Part shown: positions 14,668 to 22,664 of the stretch, one piece after another
Position numbering within the stretch: position 1 is the stretch's first letter
Layout of the letters: the number at the start of each line of letters is the position of its first letter
NCBI GenBank assembly: GCA_000200715.1
Contig: DP000238.1
Span: 1,204,593 to 1,268,592 of the forward strand
Reading direction: 5' to 3'
DNA from: Cenarchaeum symbiosum A
GTDB lineage: Archaea; Thermoproteota; Nitrososphaeria; Nitrososphaerales; Nitrosopumilaceae
Length of the DNA stretch: 64,000 nucleotides
The notes under the pieces: model-generated
Seen by the model: only the letters and a program-made list of their open reading frames with translations
What the model was told of the DNA's origin: nothing
The model's database searches: none
Position numbers and translations under genes: made by a program

Positions 14668-14795
14668 TCATGTGAGCATGGCCACAAACCGGCTGCAGGC
14701 CAACACCTCGATCAAGATCTCCCGAATGATGTCCCCTCCCTTCCTGGCCTGCACGGCCTCGCCGAATATCTTTTTGAACCCCGCAAACACCGTCC
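14668..14795 (-). pseudogene. Transposase C-terminal fragment D, truncated
   Basis: Only the last 42 or so codons remain (VFAGFKKIFGEAVQARKGGD, REILIEVLACSRFVAMLT). This copy has GAG where B and C have the TAG after DIIR, so its end is intact. At about 14795 homology stops and unrelated sequence begins, so this is the edge of the array. An open frame (14636-14920) crosses the junction but is chance fusion. Confidence 0.65.
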
Positions 14796-14968
14796 GGTTC
14801 CCCGTACCAGTTCGGCATGCAGACGTCTTTAATCAGGCCGACAACTCTGCCGTAGTTGTACCCTCCAGGTTTCTCCATTACAAGGCCGGAATCTTTTGAT
14901 CCAAATATTTTTCGGCGCACGATGGCGCCTAATTAGGCAGGGTTAGTCAGCAGGCTCAATCAATATGC

Positions 14969-15334
14969 CTATTTTACTCTTTTACCCACGGCTTCTACCA
15001 CTTTTTTACACCCATTACAAATGAACCTCTGTGGCCCGGTGTCCATTTTAATGGATGAATCCGTGCTGTCCTCATGTGAACACAACGGACACTTGAAAGT
15101 GTACCTGTATGGAAATGTCGGGGGGGCGTCCTTTTCACCCAAGACTTTTTCTATGTATATTGTGCAACATTTGGCATGATACACCATTCCCCCTTTCTTG
15201 GTATAATGTTGAGTGCCCGCAACATCCTTCTTGCACAGAGCACATAATCCGGGATTCGATTCGTGCCACTCCACACAGGAAGTATGGCATTTAAAATCAG
15301 AATAAGGCATGATGGAGCCTTCTAGATTCTTCAT
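14969..15334 (-). CDS. Zinc-ribbon hypothetical protein, 121 aa
   Basis: Cysteine-rich soluble protein. Pairs are CHTSC (about 16), CALC (about 31), CC (about 56), CPLC (about 83) and CNGC (about 107), with histidines between, enough for two zinc sites. The C-terminal half (FKCPLCSHEDSTDSS...RFICNGCKKVVE) is a typical zinc ribbon. Start may be ATG at 15334 or the ATG at 15310 (MPYSDFKCHTSC). No partner gene is evident. Role unknown; it could bind nucleic acid or protein. Confidence 0.65.
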   Translation of the reverse strand: MKNLEGSIMPYSDFKCHTSCVEWHESNPGLCALCKKDVAGTQHYTKKGGMVYHAKCCTIYIEKVLGEKDAPPTFPYRYTFKCPLCSHEDSTDSSIKMDTGPQRFICNGCKKVVEAVGKRVK

Positions 15335-15469
15335 GCATATCCCTCAAAGCTTTTTCATGTCCATGTTCTCCCCCAAATGCCATATTACTTAACTATTCTG
15401 TTGTGCACTGCTGACAAGGCCCTGAAGTTTCCGAGTACTCAAACACCTGTACTTCACAACACAGTGTAA

Positions 15470-15773
15470 AACCTCGGGGGATCACAAGGAAAGGAGCTCG
15501 GTCCAAAACCAAGACCGATATGGATAGAGAAAGAGAATACACGCCGCGGCTTTTGGGGATTTATCCGCGGCGGGTTGGGTGATATCAAGTGCCAGCTCAG
15601 GGGGCACGACATGCCGCAGGATGTGATGGAGATCAAGGGACGGCAATATACATGGCACTGCATGCCGCAGGTGTGGCCATAACCTGATAATTGAGGCCCG
15701 CGGCTGTGCCTACAGCACGGGATATTGGCGCAGAACGGGGCAATCTCACACTTTGTACCCTTCATACACATAA
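15470..15773 (+). pseudogene. Disrupted mini zinc-ribbon gene
   Basis: No standard start codon is present, but the frame from 15470 encodes GFWGFIRGGLGDIKCQLRGH and DVMEIKGRQYTWHC. Translation then leaves homology and stops at 15682. Skipping ATGC near 15660-15664 restores HC-RRCGHNLIIE in another frame, which completes a C-x3-GH ... HCxRCG zinc knuckle as in small DUF1660-like proteins. So a 4-base insertion, perhaps a slip at TGC, seems to have broken a mini zinc-ribbon gene. No start was found, so this call is tentative. The rest of 15335-15798 shows nothing else. Confidence 0.35.
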
Positions 15774-15798
15774 ATCCCGCTTGGATGTGCGGCTGCGC

Positions 15799-16917
15799 AT
15801 GATCAGCGGGCATGCCACGGCCGAGGGTACACAGAGGATAGCCGAGATGTCCGGCGCACACCATGACAACTACAAGGTGGTAGACGGGCTGCACCTCTCC
15901 AACGTGGGGATGGGCACCTACCTTGGCGACGCGGATGACGCCACCGACAGGGCCGTCACAGACGCGGTCAAGAGGTCAATCAAGTCGGGGATAAACGTCA
16001 TAGATACCGCGATAAACTACCGCCTCCAGAGGGCCGAGCGTTCCGTGGGCAGGGCCGTTACAGAGCTCTCAGAGGAGGGGCTGGTATCCAGGGACCAGAT
16101 ATTCATATCCACAAAGGCGGGATACGTGACCAACGATTCAGAGGTCTCCCTCGACTTTTGGGAGTATGTAAAAAAGGAATACGTCGGTGGCGGCGTCATA
16201 CAGTCCGGGGACATATCCTCGGGATACCACTGCATGAAGCCCGCGTATCTAGAGGACCAGCTAAAGAGAAGCCTTGCAAACATGAACGTCGACTGCATAG
16301 ATCTTGTCTACGTGCACAACCCGGTGGAGGGGCAGATCAAGGACCGCCCCGTGCCGGAGATCCTCGAGGGGATAGGCGAGGCCTTTGCCATGTACGAGAA
16401 AATGCGGGAGGCTGGCCGCATAAGGTATTACGGGCTCGCCACGTGGGAGTGCTTCCGGGTCGCAGAGGGCGACCCGCAGAGCATGCAGCTCGAAGCAGTG
16501 GTAAAAAAGGCCAAGGATGCCGGCGGGGAGAACCACGGCTTTAGGTTCATACAGCTGCCATTCAACCAGTACTTTGACCAGGCCTACATGGTAAAGAACC
16601 AGGGGACGGGCGGCGGCAAGTCATCCATACTGGAGGCGGCAGCCGCGCTGGACATTGGCGTGTTCACAAGCGTCCCGTTCATGCAGGGCAAGCTGCTCGA
16701 GCCTGGCCTGCTGCCGGAGTTTGGCGGGCTCTCGCCCGCCCTGCGGTCCCTGCAGTTCATCAGGTCTACACCGGGAGTGCTTGCCCCCCTGCCGGGGCAC
16801 AAGTCCAGCCTGCATACAGACGAGAACCTAAAGATCATGGGCGTGCCCCCCATTCCTCCTGACAAGTTCGGGGAGCTTGTGGCCAGCCTTACCTCATGGT
16901 CGCCCGGCCAGAAATAG
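15799..16917 (+). CDS. Aldo/keto reductase family protein, 372 aa
   Basis: NADPH-dependent oxidoreductase with the TIM-barrel AKR fold. The catalytic tetrad is visible: Asp and Tyr in NVIDTAINYRLQRAERSVG, Lys in IFISTKAGY, His in LVYVHNP. The C-terminal half has GLATWECFR, FIQLPFNQ and GVFTSVPFMQGKL. The ATG at 15799 is chosen because ATAAAT at 15771-15776 lies about 25 bases upstream; the frame is open further upstream without homology. At about 370 residues it is somewhat longer than typical AKRs, with inserts near 115 (VKKEYVGGGVIQSGD). Substrate unknown. It abuts the methyltransferase stop. Confidence 0.88.
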   Translation: MISGHATAEGTQRIAEMSGAHHDNYKVVDGLHLSNVGMGTYLGDADDATDRAVTDAVKRSIKSGINVIDTAINYRLQRAERSVGRAVTELSEEGLVSRDQIFISTKAGYVTNDSEVSLDFWEYVKKEYVGGGVIQSGDISSGYHCMKPAYLEDQLKRSLANMNVDCIDLVYVHNPVEGQIKDRPVPEILEGIGEAFAMYEKMREAGRIRYYGLATWECFRVAEGDPQSMQLEAVVKKAKDAGGENHGFRFIQLPFNQYFDQAYMVKNQGTGGGKSSILEAAAALDIGVFTSVPFMQGKLLEPGLLPEFGGLSPALRSLQFIRSTPGVLAPLPGHKSSLHTDENLKIMGVPPIPPDKFGELVASLTSWSPGQK

Positions 16918-17994
16918 TCAGCGTGTTCCCTCGGGCATTATCTGGTCTAGCACCTTTTTTGGCAGCTTCGAGTCCGCAGAATCTTTCACATTGCGCCGGG
17001 TCCTGTCCACGTTGGCAGGATACAGGTCTATTCCCGTAAAGCCCCTCTTGAGGCACGCCGAGACTATCCCCGTTGTGCCCCTTCCCGCAAACGGATCCAG
17101 CACATAGTCGCCCTCTCTTGTGGCAAACTTTACTATCCGGGATACGAGGTCTTCTGGGAACACCGCAAAGTGCTCGTTGCCGTGGTGCGCCTTTGTGGAT
17201 ATCTCCCAGACGTTCCCAGGGTTCTTGCCCCGGGGGTTGCATGCTGCAAATATCGGATAGTGCTCGTGGCCCCCTATCCGCTTGCGCGTCGCATGCCTTT
17301 TGAACTTGCGGTAGCATGTCGGGCAGTGCTTTTCGGGGTCATACCCGTGGGCCCGCGATATCTCCTCGGTGGTTGGCAGCTCGTCAAACGGCGTCTCGGG
17401 GGACGAGCCGTGTATCACTGCTGCAATCCTCCCTATGGCTTCAGGGTCCCTCCTCCCGGGGGAGAACTGCAGCCGGTCGCGCTCCGGCTTCCTGTTGACC
17501 CCGCTCAGGGCCTCGTTGCCCTGGACGCGTATCGGGTCTATGTCAAAGGCGGGGGATTCCGACTTTGAGAGCACCAGCACAAACTCGTACGCCTGTGTAA
17601 GGTTCTGCTTTGAGCTCTGCGATAGCGCGTTTTTCTTGTACCAGACTATATCCTCTTGAAAGTGGTACCCAAGGTCTACAAGCCTGAGCGCGAGCCGGTG
17701 CGGGACCATCAGCTTCCGGCGCCGCCTCCGGGTGTCGCCTATCACTATGAAGAGGCTCCCGTCGTCGGTAAGCAGGTCCATGCAGCTCTTGAACACCCCT
17801 GCCAGCTCCTCGACGAACTCATCAGGCGTCCCCTCCTGGCCCAGCTCGGAGGGATCCGACCCGTACTTTCTGTGCCCGTAATACGGGGGGGAAGTGACGG
17901 CCAGCCTGTACCTGCCGCGCTCGCCATTCTTTTTTGCAAGCCTGGGCAGCACCGCCCGGGCGTCGCCCCGGATAACCTGGAACCGGTTGTTCAT
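16918..17994 (-). CDS. Site-specific DNA methyltransferase (beta class, N4-C or N6-A), 358 aa
   Basis: Motif IV comes first (TSPPYYG, about 34) and motif I last (LDPFAGRGTTG, about 308), the order of beta-class enzymes. SPPY favours N4-cytosine methylation. The middle (about 200-270) holds a CPTCYRKFKRH element that may bind zinc and IFAACNPRGKNPGNVWEI, the usual pre-motif-I block. There is no restriction endonuclease next door, so it looks like a solitary methylase acting in regulation or strand marking. The ATG at 17994 starts MNNRFQVIRGDA, the usual N-terminus. Confidence 0.88.
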   Translation of the reverse strand: MNNRFQVIRGDARAVLPRLAKKNGERGRYRLAVTSPPYYGHRKYGSDPSELGQEGTPDEFVEELAGVFKSCMDLLTDDGSLFIVIGDTRRRRRKLMVPHRLALRLVDLGYHFQEDIVWYKKNALSQSSKQNLTQAYEFVLVLSKSESPAFDIDPIRVQGNEALSGVNRKPERDRLQFSPGRRDPEAIGRIAAVIHGSSPETPFDELPTTEEISRAHGYDPEKHCPTCYRKFKRHATRKRIGGHEHYPIFAACNPRGKNPGNVWEISTKAHHGNEHFAVFPEDLVSRIVKFATREGDYVLDPFAGRGTTGIVSACLKRGFTGIDLYPANVDRTRRNVKDSADSKLPKKVLDQIMPEGTR

Positions 17995-18212
17995 GTTGCC
18001 GGCACCACATCAGGCGGTGCGGACAGATCTGCGCAGCAGGCGGGCCGCGCGATCCCACGGGTTATACACATTCTATGCGGCTGCCCCGGCGCCGACTTAA
18101 AATCGTTGTAGGATGCGGCGCCGCAGATGCACTGCCCGCCTTATACACCGCCCGGGATCGGCCGCCTTGCAGCACACGCAGTATAAACGGGGGCCCGGGC
18201 GGCGCGTATCAC

Positions 18213-18542
18213 ATGTGGATAAAGGACGAATTCCTCGGCCCGGGCAACAAGATGAGGCTGCTCTACCTGATACTGCCCATCTATGGGTATATCTTTCTGG
18301 AGTACTATCCGTTCTTTCCCTGGATGGCCACCTACTGGTGGTCAGTAGCTCTCAGCCCCCCGATAGTGCCCACGCATTATGCCGGGGAGGCCCTGGGGCG
18401 GCTGATCGGGGATCACGTATTGTTTGGCATCACCACAAAGTACGTCTATGCGGCAATATGGCTCGGCATGGCCCACGGGATAATCCTGCTGGCAGGGCGC
18501 CTCCGGGGACCTAGGCAGGCGCCACGGACTGGCACCCCATAG
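18213..18542 (+). CDS. Small membrane protein, 109 aa
   Basis: Hydrophobic segments at about 15-35 (RLLYLILPIYGYIFLEYYPF) and 75-98 (KYVYAAIWLGMAHGIILLAG), with a possible third around 40-55. The ATG at 18213 has AGTATAAACG at 18180-18189 about 28 bases upstream, so the longer upstream frame is rejected. No family recognised. Polar N- and C-terminal ends are basic. Confidence 0.65.
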   Translation: MWIKDEFLGPGNKMRLLYLILPIYGYIFLEYYPFFPWMATYWWSVALSPPIVPTHYAGEALGRLIGDHVLFGITTKYVYAAIWLGMAHGIILLAGRLRGPRQAPRTGTP

Positions 18543-18594
18543 GCTCCGGGGCATCCGCGGTCCAATTAAATACAGCAAGGAACGGGTAGTTTCG

Positions 18595-20373
18595 TTGAAG
18601 CTGCAAGGCAAGACTGCCGTGATCACCGGCAGCGGTACCGGGATCGGGCTGGCGGTGGCAAGGAAATTTGCCGAGAACGGGGCCAGCGTGGTAATACTCG
18701 GAAGGAGAAAGGAGCCCCTCGATGAGGCGGCAGCAGAGCTCAAAAAGATAGCGGAATCGGCCGGCTGCGGGGCCTCGATCAGGATCTTTGCAGGGGTGGA
18801 CGTGGCCGACGAGGCCGCGATAACGAAAATGTTCGACGAGCTGTCCAGCTCAGGTGTAACCGTGGACATACTGGTGAACAATGCCGGCGTGTCGGGGCCC
18901 GTCACATGCTTTGCCAACAATGATCTAGAAGAGTTCCGCGGGGCAGTCGACATACACCTGACCGGCTCCTTCTGGACATCGAGGGAGGCCCTCAAGGTCA
19001 TGAAAAAGGGCTCCAAGATTGTCACCATGACTACGTTTTTTGCAGAAGAGAGGCCCCTCGAGCAGAGGCCGTACAGGTTCCGCGACCCGTATACAACCGC
19101 ACAGGGCGCAAAGAACAGGCTCGCCGAGGCGATGTCGTGGGATCTTTTAGACCGCGGGATAACATCGATAGCGACCAACCCCGGCCCCGTCCATTCTGAC
19201 AGGATATACAAGACGGTATACCCGAGGGCGGCACTCGAGTTTGTCAGGGTTTCAGGGTTTGAGGACCTGCAGCCAGAAGAAGTCGAGGTGGCAGGCGGCA
19301 GGCTAATCCACCTGCTCGGCGCGGACGACGATGCAAGGAAAAAAGGCATAGCAGAGGCCGCAGAGCACTTTGCCAAGCTAAAGCCCGTGGACCCCGCAAA
19401 GCTAGAGGCCACCCTTGATGCCCTGCTCGCAAAGATCAAGGGGATAGCCGAAAAGATACAGGCCAACACTGCAAGGATGATACCAGACGGGGAGTTTCTC
19501 TCCCAGGACCAGGTGGCCGAGACGGTACTCGCCCTCTGCGATGACAAGATGGCCAAGACGGTAAACGGCCGCGTAATCCCCGCCGACAGGGTATTCTACC
19601 CGGTAAGGGCGCATGTGGCCAATGCCGCGCCGCGCGTGCCCCCGCACGACTATTCCGGGGGATGTGTCCTATTCATGATAGATGCCGCAGACGACAGGGA
19701 TGTAGAAAGGGCGACCGCCCTGGCATCCCATGTGGAAAGCCACGGGGGCACGGCAGTCTGCATAGTCTCAGAAGACTCGCCCCGGGCGGCAAAGGAGATG
19801 ATAGCGTCAAAGTTCCACTCGCATGCGAGCCACATAGACAAGGTAGACGAGATAAACAGGTGGCTGAGCGCTGCATCAACAAAGATAGGCCCCATAGCTG
19901 CCGTGGTCCACCTGTCCGGCAGGATGCCAAAATCCGGCAGCCTCATGGATCTCTCCAGAAAAGAATGGGACGCGCTGGTTGACAGGTTCATAGGGACGCC
20001 GGCTGCCGTCCTGCACAGGTCGCTTGAGCACTTTGCACCCGGCGGGCGCAAGGACCCCCGGTTGTTCAAGGGCAAGAGCGGCGTAATCGTGATAATAGGC
20101 CCCGACCTGCCCGCGGGGAAAAAGGCCTCCGGCGCCGAGAGGGCAAGGGCGGAGATCTTCCGGGGTGCGCTCAGGCCGCTGACGACTACAGTCAACCAGG
20201 AGCTCAGCGATGTGCTAAAGTCAAACGTGCGCCTGTTTACTATTCTTCCCGGCAGGGCGGACGGGGGCGAGACCGATGATTCCCGCATATCTGCTGCAAT
20301 CGACTACTTTCTGACCCCCGAGGCTATCTCGTCCGGCGAGGTCATATTCTGTGTCGACGAGAACAGGGGCTAG
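18595..20373 (+). CDS. Double short-chain dehydrogenase, malonyl-CoA-reductase-like, 592 aa
   Basis: Two SDR-like Rossmann units in tandem. Unit 1 (about 1-330) has TGSGTGIG, VNNAG and NPGPVHSDRI; a helical region (about 255-310) follows; unit 2 (about 355-592) has a worn nucleotide fold. The layout and the PGPVxSDRI and helical-linker segments recall the C-terminal half of Chloroflexus malonyl-CoA reductase. In unit 1 the catalytic Ser is Thr (MTTFF) and the YxxxK Lys is Gln (PYTTAQ), so normal SDR chemistry looks impaired. A role in the 3-hydroxypropionate/4-hydroxybutyrate cycle is possible but unproven. TTG start at 18595 with CAATTAAATA about 27 bases upstream. Confidence 0.8.
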   Translation: MKLQGKTAVITGSGTGIGLAVARKFAENGASVVILGRRKEPLDEAAAELKKIAESAGCGASIRIFAGVDVADEAAITKMFDELSSSGVTVDILVNNAGVSGPVTCFANNDLEEFRGAVDIHLTGSFWTSREALKVMKKGSKIVTMTTFFAEERPLEQRPYRFRDPYTTAQGAKNRLAEAMSWDLLDRGITSIATNPGPVHSDRIYKTVYPRAALEFVRVSGFEDLQPEEVEVAGGRLIHLLGADDDARKKGIAEAAEHFAKLKPVDPAKLEATLDALLAKIKGIAEKIQANTARMIPDGEFLSQDQVAETVLALCDDKMAKTVNGRVIPADRVFYPVRAHVANAAPRVPPHDYSGGCVLFMIDAADDRDVERATALASHVESHGGTAVCIVSEDSPRAAKEMIASKFHSHASHIDKVDEINRWLSAASTKIGPIAAVVHLSGRMPKSGSLMDLSRKEWDALVDRFIGTPAAVLHRSLEHFAPGGRKDPRLFKGKSGVIVIIGPDLPAGKKASGAERARAEIFRGALRPLTTTVNQELSDVLKSNVRLFTILPGRADGGETDDSRISAAIDYFLTPEAISSGEVIFCVDENRG

Positions 20374-21119
20374 CCCGCCACAGCGTCCCAGAAGAGCTTT
20401 GCTGCCACTACAAGTATGACCACTGCCGCCAGTATGCGCAGGCCCCTCTCCCTCAGGTTCAGCGAGAGCTTGGCGCCCAGCAGGCCCCCCACAAACGCGC
20501 CAGACGAGAGCAGCAGTGCGTGGTAAAAGTCCGGGTGCCCCAGCAGCGTATGGGTGACCATGCCGGTAAATGCTACAAACATCAGGACCAGCTGCGCGGT
20601 GGGCGCGGCCCTCCACATGCTCATGCCCATTATCGCCACCATGAGCGGGACAAATACAAGGCCCCCGCCTATCCCAAAGAAGCTCGATATTATCCCCGCG
20701 AAAAAGCTGGCCGCTATGGATAGCAGCAGGACGGTCAGGTGGGAGCGCCGCTGTCCCTCCCCAATCCTGCTGCTGAGCAGCAGGTATGCAGCAGATCCCA
20801 CCAGGACGATCCCAAAGAACAATCTGAAGATATCAGGCGTTGCTGCAGCGGAGAAGAGCGCCCCTAGAACAGTACCGGGCAGCGCCAGCAGGCCCAGCGT
20901 CAGCCCCGTCCGGTAGTCGATCCTCTTCTGCCTGGCATATGACGCGGTAGCCGCCGACGCGCTGCTAAATGCCGCAAAGAGGCTGCTGCTGGCGGCCGCC
21001 GTCGGTGAAAATCCCATAAAGGTCAGCACGGGCACCACCACGAAGCCGCCGCCAAGCCCCACCATCGAGCCGATTACCCCGGCTGCCAGGCCAAGCAGCG
21101 GCAGCCATATCTCCTCCAT
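20370..21119 (-). CDS. TauE/SafE (TSUP) family anion exporter, 249 aa
   Basis: Eight hydrophobic segments with the family signature repeated in both halves: AAGVIGSMVGLGGGFVVVPV (about 13) and GIISSFFGIGGGLVFVPLM (about 144). Members export sulfite, sulfonates or related anions. The length of about 250 is standard. ATTATACATAAC at about 21139-21150 on the minus strand serves as a TATA box. It converges on the SDR gene, with the two stop codons overlapping by 4 bases. The substrate is not predictable. Confidence 0.9.
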   Translation of the reverse strand: MEEIWLPLLGLAAGVIGSMVGLGGGFVVVPVLTFMGFSPTAAASSSLFAAFSSASAATASYARQKRIDYRTGLTLGLLALPGTVLGALFSAAATPDIFRLFFGIVLVGSAAYLLLSSRIGEGQRRSHLTVLLLSIAASFFAGIISSFFGIGGGLVFVPLMVAIMGMSMWRAAPTAQLVLMFVAFTGMVTHTLLGHPDFYHALLLSSGAFVGGLLGAKLSLNLRERGLRILAAVVILVVAAKLFWDAVAG

Positions 21120-21197
21120 GTCAGATGACCGCGCTGCCGTTATGTATAATACCGTTTTTGGGTAGGCACAGACAGGCGGGCCCCGCCCGGATCCGGC

Positions 21198-21689
21198 CTA
21201 TATCGAGACTATCTCCAGTATGGAATCATCATTGACGCCAAACTCGTCGACATATCCTGCCGTCACCTCCAGCACGTATACTGCCGCGCCCCCGGGGCTG
21301 AGCGCCGTGCATGTTACAGTCTCCAGGGCCGACTTGCACGGGGGCACGCCCTGCTCTATATGGACGACCCTGCCCTCCTCGTCGAACCATATCATGTCGA
21401 GCTCAAACTGCATGTTGAGCATCCACAGGGAATAGGGCCCCGGCGTCTCAAAGACAAATATCATGCCCTCGTCCGGCGGCAGCGCATCCTGGAACATCAG
21501 GCCGCGCACGCGCCGCGGCTCCGTATCGGCTATCTGCACCTCCAGCACCCGGCCATCCAGCATTATAGTCCCGCGGGGAAACTCGACTGCCTCGAGCTTT
21601 GCATCGCTTGGTATCGACAGCATCCCCACCACCCCTATTATCACGGCGGCGGCCCCTATGGGCGCCAGCACCTGCAGTCTTGTGGCCAT
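21198..21689 (-). CDS. DUF192 family secreted or membrane-anchored protein, 163 aa
   Basis: N-terminal hydrophobic segment (about 9-28) then a single DUF192 beta domain: RRVRGLMFQD, DEGMIFVFETPGPYSLWML and LDMIWFDEEGRVVHIEQ. DUF192 proteins are small extracytoplasmic domains of uncertain role. The domain is of usual length. A TATA box TTTTTAAAAG at about 21711-21720 is well placed for the ATG at 21689. Probably on the outer face of the membrane. Confidence 0.88.
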   Translation of the reverse strand: MATRLQVLAPIGAAAVIIGVVGMLSIPSDAKLEAVEFPRGTIMLDGRVLEVQIADTEPRRVRGLMFQDALPPDEGMIFVFETPGPYSLWMLNMQFELDMIWFDEEGRVVHIEQGVPPCKSALETVTCTALSPGGAAVYVLEVTAGYVDEFGVNDDSILEIVSI

Positions 21690-21727
21690 GCATGCCCTGC
21701 GCCCGGCCCTTTTAAAAAACTAGGGCC

Positions 21728-22084
21728 CTAGTCGCGCATCAAAGAGCTCCGAATCCGCTCCATGTCAGAAGCGTTGCTCCGGGCCTGCCTTCCTACATCC
21801 CCTATTGTGGCCCCGTTGTACTTTTTGTCAAGGTATCTCCCCGCCAGTATCATCGGGCCCCCTACAGCTACCGTAACGCCCGTCGGCTCTGGTATCCACA
21901 GCATGTAAAGCCCACCTTTTGCAGCTTGCCCCCCGGCCGCCGGGGCCCTCTGCAGCGCCCCAAGGGACCTTGCCGTTCCCCTGTCGTCCATGCCGGCCAC
22001 ATCTGCATACAATCCGGCCCTCCTCTTTGCGGATTCAGAGAACGCCCGGAGCCTCCTTATCCTCTCCCTGATCTCCTCGTCCAT
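21728..22084 (-). CDS. Hypothetical protein, 118 aa
   Basis: N-terminal half is basic and helical (EEIRERIRRLRAFSESAKRR), then an Ala/Gly-rich linker, then a moderately hydrophobic stretch (about 63-85, MLWIPEPTGVTVAVGGPMIL). I chose ATG at 22084 because the frame upstream to 22168 has no protein-like character. No family recognised. Probably thaumarchaeal-specific. Confidence 0.55.
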   Translation of the reverse strand: MDEEIRERIRRLRAFSESAKRRAGLYADVAGMDDRGTARSLGALQRAPAAGGQAAKGGLYMLWIPEPTGVTVAVGGPMILAGRYLDKKYNGATIGDVGRQARSNASDMERIRSSLMRD

Positions 22085-22196
22085 GGCGCCAGTCCCTGCC
22101 CTGTTAGTTAAGACTCTGGGATCAAGATCCGCCACCCCGTGGTCAGCTTTGCACAACCACGCGGACACTAATTATACCGGCATTATCCATGCGTGA

Positions 22197-22664
22197 TTGT
22201 TGGCAGGCAAGAGCAGGAATCGCCTGGACTCCATCAGGGCGGCCCACGAATCAGAGAGGAGAAAGTCAAGCTCGAGGGCAGAAGACTATCTCGAGGTGAT
22301 AGCGGAGCTTGTCGAATACAAGGGATACGCCACAACGCTGGACATATCGAGGCACATGGGGGTGAGCGCCCCGAGCGTCACCAAGATGCTGCAGCGCCTC
22401 GACGAGAACGGCTATCTCAACTATGAAAAGTACCGCGGCATAAACCTCACCCCAAAGGGCGTGCGCATATCCGGAGCCATACGGCACAGGCACGGCATAC
22501 TGCTCGAATTCTTTGAGATGCTCGGCATAAGCCATGACGTGGCCAGCCAGGACACAGAGGGCATAGAGCACCACCTCACCCCCCAGACGATACGCCAGCT
22601 CAGAAAGTTTGTCACATTCTTGCGGTCAAACCCGCGCGTTCTAGACGATTTCAGGGGCCCCTAG
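22197..22664 (+). CDS. DtxR/MntR-family metal-dependent repressor, 155 aa
   Basis: Winged helix at about 28-90: EDYLEVIAELVEYKGYATTL, DISRHMGVSAPSVTKMLQRL and ENGYLNYEKYRGINLTPKG. The dimerisation and metal domain follows, with RHRHGILLEFFEMLGI and DTEGIEHHLTPQT. Members bind Fe(II) or Mn(II) and repress metal uptake genes. No SH3-like C-terminal domain, so it is the short MntR type. The start is TTG at 22197 with AATTATACC (about 22171-22179) about 25 bases upstream. It converges with the next gene, overlapping 4 bases. No metal transporter is adjacent. Confidence 0.9.
   Translation: MLAGKSRNRLDSIRAAHESERRKSSSRAEDYLEVIAELVEYKGYATTLDISRHMGVSAPSVTKMLQRLDENGYLNYEKYRGINLTPKGVRISGAIRHRHGILLEFFEMLGISHDVASQDTEGIEHHLTPQTIRQLRKFVTFLRSNPRVLDDFRGP

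Larger units (their letters stand above)
12940..14795 (-). repeat. 576-base tandem array of transposase remnants with small ORFs
   Basis: Comparison of 13126-13483 with 13702-14059 shows essentially identical sequence with an offset of 576 bases, and a third unit at 14278-14640 differs at scattered positions. Each unit holds, on the minus strand, a transposase 3' fragment, a short GC-rich spacer (ACCGGGGCGGGG), a TATA box and a 46-residue ORF. The leftmost transposase fragment (12940-13202) is the most diverged and the rightmost (14668-14795) is cut off by unrelated sequence. The array probably grew by unequal exchange between repeated IS fragments. Confidence 0.85.

Noticed and set aside
12940-14795. 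A functional insertion sequence
   Set aside because: Only C-terminal transposase pieces remain, with internal stops, and no terminal inverted repeats or full-length gene are visible.
14636-14920. 94-residue ORF spanning the array edge
   Set aside because: The C-terminal part is in the wrong phase for transposase; the frame joins unrelated sequences at the breakpoint.
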